Shown here piece by piece: positions 60,489-64,000 of a stretch of DNA of 64,000 nucleotides (position 1 is its first letter; every line of letters starts with the position of its first letter). The position numbers and the translations under genes were made by a program. The notes beneath the pieces are model-generated. The model saw only the letters and a program-made list of their open reading frames with translations, was not told the DNA's origin and searched no databases. Origin of the DNA: Mucilaginibacter sp. SMC90 (GTDB taxonomy: Bacteria > Bacteroidota > Bacteroidia > Sphingobacteriales > Sphingobacteriaceae); the NCBI RefSeq assembly GCF_022811725.1, contig NZ_CP094527.1, forward strand, positions 682,001 through 746,000, given 5' to 3'.

Positions 60489-61289
60489 TTATAGATTAAA
60501 AAAATTGTACTCCAGCCTGATGAGGTACATGTTCTTGGTATTTCGCTGCATATCATTATAGATAGGCGTACGATACGAGAAATCAAGCCGGCAGGTGCTG
60601 TTAAAGATCAGCTGCAGGGCAGGTGCCACATCCAGGTAGCTTTCGCCATGACCAGGGTTGGCTTTGCCCAGCAGCTCGCAATACAGGTTAAGATTTACCT
60701 GTTTATAATCGCGGTAGTTTCTTGGTAGCAGTAAATACCCGCCCGATAGGGTATAGGCTGCCGCATTACGAACCCTTTCTGTTGGTACTTCATAATCTCC
60801 GCTATTGTTAAAGGCGCGCAAATAACTTGCAGAGCCCGATAGCGCCAGTTTGTGCAATAGTTGTGTGAAAACCACCCCGCCCTGCGCGCCGCTGTTATCA
60901 CCTTCTAACGTTATTTCGCGGTTGGCTATAGGATTGTTAATGCTTGATAGTTTGGCAAAAAAAGCTCCCCTGAAATGCCGCTGAACGGTATCGATAGATA
61001 AAAACCGGTATTTGGCGTACACGCTGCCTCCTTCAAAATGCTGATTGGAGCTATAATAATCAGACATATACACAGATCCATGCACCATAATATGGCGGTT
61101 AAGGCCGTACATAGCTTCAATGGTGCTGCGGTTTTTATATGTTGGTGTAAAGTAACCCTGGTTTTCAACACGGATGCCCAATGAGCCCGTCGCCATATTA
61201 CTGGCAGGCTCTGTATTTACATACAGCTCCTGCGCCAATACGGGGCAAGCCATTGCCATAAGGCAAACAGCCAATAATATCTTCTTCAT
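60489..61289 (-). CDS. Outer-membrane beta-barrel protein, metal cluster
   Basis: 266 residues with a signal peptide (KILLAVCLMAMACPVLAQE). Regular amphipathic strands (ATGSLGIRVENQGYF, RHIMVHGSVYMSDYY, GGSVYAKYRFLSID, GQSNFRFDF-like CRLDFSYRTPIYND) and a C-terminal aromatic strand (YLIRLEYNFFNL) indicate an outer-membrane barrel. Twelve bases separate it from the downstream His/Met-rich protein gene, so they are cotranscribed. Function unknown beyond context. Confidence 0.8.
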   Translation of the reverse strand: MKKILLAVCLMAMACPVLAQELYVNTEPASNMATGSLGIRVENQGYFTPTYKNRSTIEAMYGLNRHIMVHGSVYMSDYYSSNQHFEGGSVYAKYRFLSIDTVQRHFRGAFFAKLSSINNPIANREITLEGDNSGAQGGVVFTQLLHKLALSGSASYLRAFNNSGDYEVPTERVRNAAAYTLSGGYLLLPRNYRDYKQVNLNLYCELLGKANPGHGESYLDVAPALQLIFNSTCRLDFSYRTPIYNDMQRNTKNMYLIRLEYNFFNL

Positions 61290-61311
61290 AAAAATGATGT
61301 TAAATGAAGAA

Positions 61312-61812
61312 CTATATAGCTAAATGATAAACCCGGCCACTTGCAGGGGCGGTGTCGGTAACCTGGCCGAGATATTTTTTAGATACCGATTTAGGGGCAA
61401 AACCGTTATCAACTACAATAAAATTAACGTCGCCGGTAAACGATTTATCGGCAGCGTTAAGCAGGCGGTAGGTATCGCCTCCGTAATTGAAGGTGTTTTC
61501 GGCAACCTTGGTATTGGCAAAGTTAAAAGTGGCCTTTAAACTGTTAACTGAAAAGCCCGAACCCTGAACCTTTTTACTGATCTGCTCAAAATTTACCGGC
61601 ACATCGTTTTTAAAGGTAATGAGATAGGTATTGCGGATAAGATCGGTTTTAATTTCGCCGACAAAAGGCAGCGCACGCAGCGCTTTTTCAGTTGATTTGG
61701 CGCAAAGGGCGCATGTAAGGCCGCTAACCTGCAATTCGGCTTTAGTAAATTGTGCTTTAGCTGCGGTTACAGAAAGCGAAAATATGATGATGAATATTTT
61801 TAAAGATTTCAT
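61312..61812 (-). CDS. Secreted heavy-metal-associated (HMA) domain protein
   Basis: 166 residues with a signal peptide (IFIIIFSLSVTAAKAQ). An HMA ferredoxin-like domain follows with metal-binding CxxC in VSGLTCALCAKSTEKALRAL (Cys34, Cys37) and LITFKNDVPVNFEQISKKV. A 70-residue C-terminal extension is unassigned. As a periplasmic HMA protein it could carry copper between the barrel proteins and other sites. Lies 22 bp upstream of the barrel gene. Confidence 0.88.
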   Translation of the reverse strand: MKSLKIFIIIFSLSVTAAKAQFTKAELQVSGLTCALCAKSTEKALRALPFVGEIKTDLIRNTYLITFKNDVPVNFEQISKKVQGSGFSVNSLKATFNFANTKVAENTFNYGGDTYRLLNAADKSFTGDVNFIVVDNGFAPKSVSKKYLGQVTDTAPASGRVYHLAI

Positions 61813-61880
61813 GTTGATCGTGTAATTAATTGTTAGATAATAAACTGATGATAAGGTTTACCGGGTTAACAATTAACAGA

Positions 61881-62270
61881 TCAAATGCGGAAGATACAGT
61901 TGCGGATAAAGGTGGCAATGCCCTGAACAGGCGGATCGGGTGGGCCGCGGTCATAAAACCTGTCGGACGAGGAGGATGGCAAAGCAGGAAAAAGACTATC
62001 AAACGACCAGCTCGGCAGTTCAAAGCCAAACATCTTCGCCAAAAATGAGGTTGCTTCGCCCTGGTGAGCGTCTTTAACCTTTACTTCAACCTGTTTGTCC
62101 TTGCAGCATTTCATTTTGCCGCCCTGCTTGTCCATTTTACAATTAACAGCAGGCGCATCAATTTTTACAGATGCTACATAGTTACCGCAGATATGGAAAT
62201 TAAGAGCAAAGCCCAACACTGTAACTGTATACAGCATAGTGAGTAATATTGCTCCTGACCTTTTTACCAT
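61881..62270 (-). CDS. HYC_CC_PP family protein
   Basis: 129 residues with a hydrophobic N-terminus (ILLTMLYTVTVLGFALNF). It shows the three motifs that name this Bacteroidota family: an H-x-C site (LNFHICGNYV), a Cys pair (GKMKCCKDKQV) and a Pro pair (RGPPDPPVQG). The Cys and His residues suggest metal binding. It is the first gene of the leftward cluster with the HMA and barrel proteins, 68 bp upstream of the HMA gene. Confidence 0.85.
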   Translation of the reverse strand: MVKRSGAILLTMLYTVTVLGFALNFHICGNYVASVKIDAPAVNCKMDKQGGKMKCCKDKQVEVKVKDAHQGEATSFLAKMFGFELPSWSFDSLFPALPSSSSDRFYDRGPPDPPVQGIATFIRNCIFRI

Positions 62271-62370
62271 ATTACAAAAGTAGGTGATTAACTTGTTGAT
62301 TACAAAATGTTTTTATCAGTTTGAATAAGTCATGACTTAACAAATGTGCAATTAGTGATTTTAGCATATA

Positions 62371-62400
62371 CAAAAAAGCCCCGGCCTTGCGCCGGGGACT
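62371..62400 (-). terminator. Intrinsic terminator of the OmpA-like gene
   Basis: Stem GCCCCGGC / GCCGGGGC with a 5-nt loop; on the minus strand it is followed by TTTTTTG. Confidence 0.88.
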
Positions 62401-62440
62401 TCCTCATTAAACTATTAACTGATCTTATTATCTTATTTAA

Positions 62441-63118
62441 TTATTGAGCTTGTTTAGCCTGCTCTTTCATTTTTTCGTTGGCTACAATGGTAATCTCAAC
62501 CCTGCGGTTTTGCGCACGGCCATCTGCAGTGGTATTATCTGCAATTGGCTCGCTTTCGCCTTTGCCGGTTACAGTCATACGTGATGATGATACATTGCCT
62601 GCAGCCAGGTATGATTTTACAGCATCAGCCCTTTGTACCGAAAGGGTTTGGTTATAGCTATCAGAACCGGTATTATCGGTATGGCCAATGATGGTAATAT
62701 TAGTTTCCGGATTTTTTTGCAGTGAAGCAGCCAGGTTCTGCAAGTTGGTTTGTGCAGCAGGCTTCAAATCTGATTTATTGGTATCAAATAGGATACCTGA
62801 ATCAAACTTAACTAAAATACCTTCGCCTTCGCGGGTTACTGTGGCACCCGGTACTGTTTGTTTTATTTCAGCAGCCTGCCTGTCCATATTACGACCAATA
62901 AAAGCACCCGCAGTGCCACCCACGGCACCACCTATGATAGCGCCTAAAGCAGTATTACCGGCGGCTTTACCAATAAATGCACCTACTGTTCCTCCTGCAC
63001 CTGCACCAATAGCAGCACCTTTTTGTGTTTTTGTAAGTGAATTACATCCTGAGCCTAACAGGCCTGCAGTAGCTAATGCTATGCCAAGGGTGGCTACTTT
63101 TAATTTAAGCGTTCTCAT
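62441..63118 (-). CDS. OmpA-family lipoprotein with glycine-zipper segment (YiaD-like)
   Basis: 225 residues. Lipoprotein signal ATAGLLGSGCNSLTK (Cys25). A glycine-zipper membrane segment spans about 34-75 (GAAIGAGAGGTVGAFIG, ALGAIIGGAVGGTAGAFIG). The OmpA peptidoglycan-binding domain follows (about 100-215): ILVKFDSGILFDTNKSDLKP, ITIIGHTDNTGSDSYN and LSVQRADAVKSYL, then AQNRRVEITI. It links the outer membrane to peptidoglycan. Single gene with its own terminator. Confidence 0.93.
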   Translation of the reverse strand: MRTLKLKVATLGIALATAGLLGSGCNSLTKTQKGAAIGAGAGGTVGAFIGKAAGNTALGAIIGGAVGGTAGAFIGRNMDRQAAEIKQTVPGATVTREGEGILVKFDSGILFDTNKSDLKPAAQTNLQNLAASLQKNPETNITIIGHTDNTGSDSYNQTLSVQRADAVKSYLAAGNVSSSRMTVTGKGESEPIADNTTADGRAQNRRVEITIVANEKMKEQAKQAQ

Positions 63119-63374
63119 CGTACTTGTATAGTTATGTTATACCGTACAATTTACAAAGCAGATGCCAAAATGAGGTGATGGCAGTTTTAATAACCACATT
63201 CTTTAAAAGAACATTGCCTATCAATCACAGCAATATTTTTTTAATGATAAGTAAAGTTAATTTCAACGAAGTAAAGAATGCTGGATTGGATACGTTTTCG
63301 ATACTGCCCGGTTTTTAGTACAAAATAGCCGTAAAATTTTCGATACAGTACAACATGACATGTTTTTTGCTGTT

Positions 63375-64000
63375 TTAGGACACAACAATCAATGTAGCCG
63401 GGAAGATAAGTTTGAAAGTGCTTCCTTTGCCTTTTTCGGAAATTACATCAATTTCAATATCATGAAAAGCTGCAATTGATTTTACAATAGGCAGTCCCAG
63501 TCCAAAGCTATCCTGCTGTAATGATTGTCTGAATTTTTTGAAGCGATTAAAGATCAGCGGTATAGCGTCTTCGGCAATGCCTATGCCGGTATCGGTTATA
63601 CTGATCATAAATTTATTATTTACCGTAACACCGGTTACATTAATACTGCCACCTTCATTGTTGTATTTAATAGCATTATTAATAAGATTAAAGAACAGGT
63701 TAAAAAGTAAAAATTTATTGATGTTGACAAAATGCCAGTTATCAGGCATGGTCATTTGATAATCTATGTTTTTATCCTGCAGCCTGATCGAAATCTCGTC
63801 ATAAACTTCCTGTAATAGTTCGGATACAGAAACCTTATCTTCTTTTAAAAACTGCTCGTTCTCTATCTGCGAAATAAGCAGCAGTGTTTTAGTGATGCTT
63901 TTCAACCGGTTCAGGATCTTCTGCATTTCCAGCAACCGGCCTTTAAGCTCGTCGTTGATATCTTCCTCCTCAAACATATTCTCAATTTTTGACTGGAGGA
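63375..64000 (-). CDS. Sensor histidine kinase, 3' part
   Basis: The frame is open to the right edge; only the C-terminal roughly 208 residues are in the window. The visible part begins within the HisKA dimerisation region (LQSKIENMFEEEDINDELKG, LKSITKTLLLISQIENEQF). It continues with a complete HATPase_c domain: NLINNAIKYNNEGGSI, ISITDTGIGIAEDAIPLIFNRF, FGLGLPIVKSIAAFHDIEIDVIS and GKGSTFKLIFP. The phospho-acceptor His and any sensor domain lie beyond the edge. A partner response regulator would be expected upstream, outside the window. Confidence 0.88.
   Translation of the reverse strand, partial: LQSKIENMFEEEDINDELKGRLLEMQKILNRLKSITKTLLLISQIENEQFLKEDKVSVSELLQEVYDEISIRLQDKNIDYQMTMPDNWHFVNINKFLLFNLFFNLINNAIKYNNEGGSINVTGVTVNNKFMISITDTGIGIAEDAIPLIFNRFKKFRQSLQQDSFGLGLPIVKSIAAFHDIEIDVISEKGKGSTFKLIFPATLIVVS

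Overview
The window reads as a chromosome segment of a Bacteroidota bacterium, most likely Sphingobacteriaceae (Mucilaginibacter/Pedobacter type). The support is family content: gliding lipoprotein GldD, an IPExxxVDY protein next to pyruvate kinase, an HYC_CC_PP protein, a hybrid histidine kinase/AraC regulator, CHU_C-associated Ig-like repeats and a B12-dependent class II ribonucleotide reductase. Shine-Dalgarno signals are weak, and several upstream regions carry the Bacteroidota promoter pattern TTTG-N19-20-TAnnTTTG. No rRNA, tRNA, CRISPR array, prophage or transposase gene was seen. The genus is inference.

Layout: 1-4833 is the 5' part of a giant secreted Ig/PKD-repeat surface protein that runs off the left edge. 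5.1-9.5 kb holds a DUF1398 gene, an AraC regulator and trpE-trpG-trpC; trpE is preceded by a short Trp-rich leader peptide and an intrinsic terminator, i.e. a classical attenuator. 11.2-14.0 kb carries pyruvate dehydrogenase E1-alpha and E2. 14.5-19.6 kb runs rightward: an NlpC/P60 hydrolase, a CapA-like lipoprotein, a ligase-associated exonuclease with its ATP-dependent DNA ligase, and a MaoC hydratase. 19.7-25.2 kb runs mostly leftward: nadD, gmk, yicC, rnc, fabF, acpP. 25.4-27.3 kb has the IPExxxVDY gene and pyk. 27.5-36 kb has a zinc-ribbon protein, a TPR-hybrid kinase regulator, aroE-gldD, small genes and lutB. 36-46 kb is leftward and dominated by envelope and lipid genes: M28 peptidase, rpiB, tatC, and the block yceD-rpmF-plsX-fabH-accB-accC, followed upstream by a subtilase. 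46-58 kb has an aldehyde dehydrogenase, a TPR protein, phosphosulfolactate synthase, nrdJ, a DUF1835 protein and a GHL10 glycosidase-like protein. 59-62.3 kb is a leftward metal-handling (probably copper) envelope cluster, then an OmpA-like lipoprotein and a histidine kinase cut by the right edge.

The genes are mostly ordinary core metabolism: fatty-acid initiation and elongation in two clusters, NAD and nucleotide metabolism, tryptophan synthesis, PDH and pyruvate kinase. The unusual content lies between the genes. At least nine spacers contain fold-back repeats built from locus-specific 8-12 nt phrases, with the two arms abutting the ends of neighbouring same-strand genes; the best is a perfect 26-bp inverted repeat between accC and accB. 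Dispersed palindromic elements (GTCATTGCGAG and CCCCCTTTAGGGGG types) are also frequent, and two of them supply protein C-termini or stop codons. The Trp attenuator and the phrase fold-backs are the most rewarding items to follow up.
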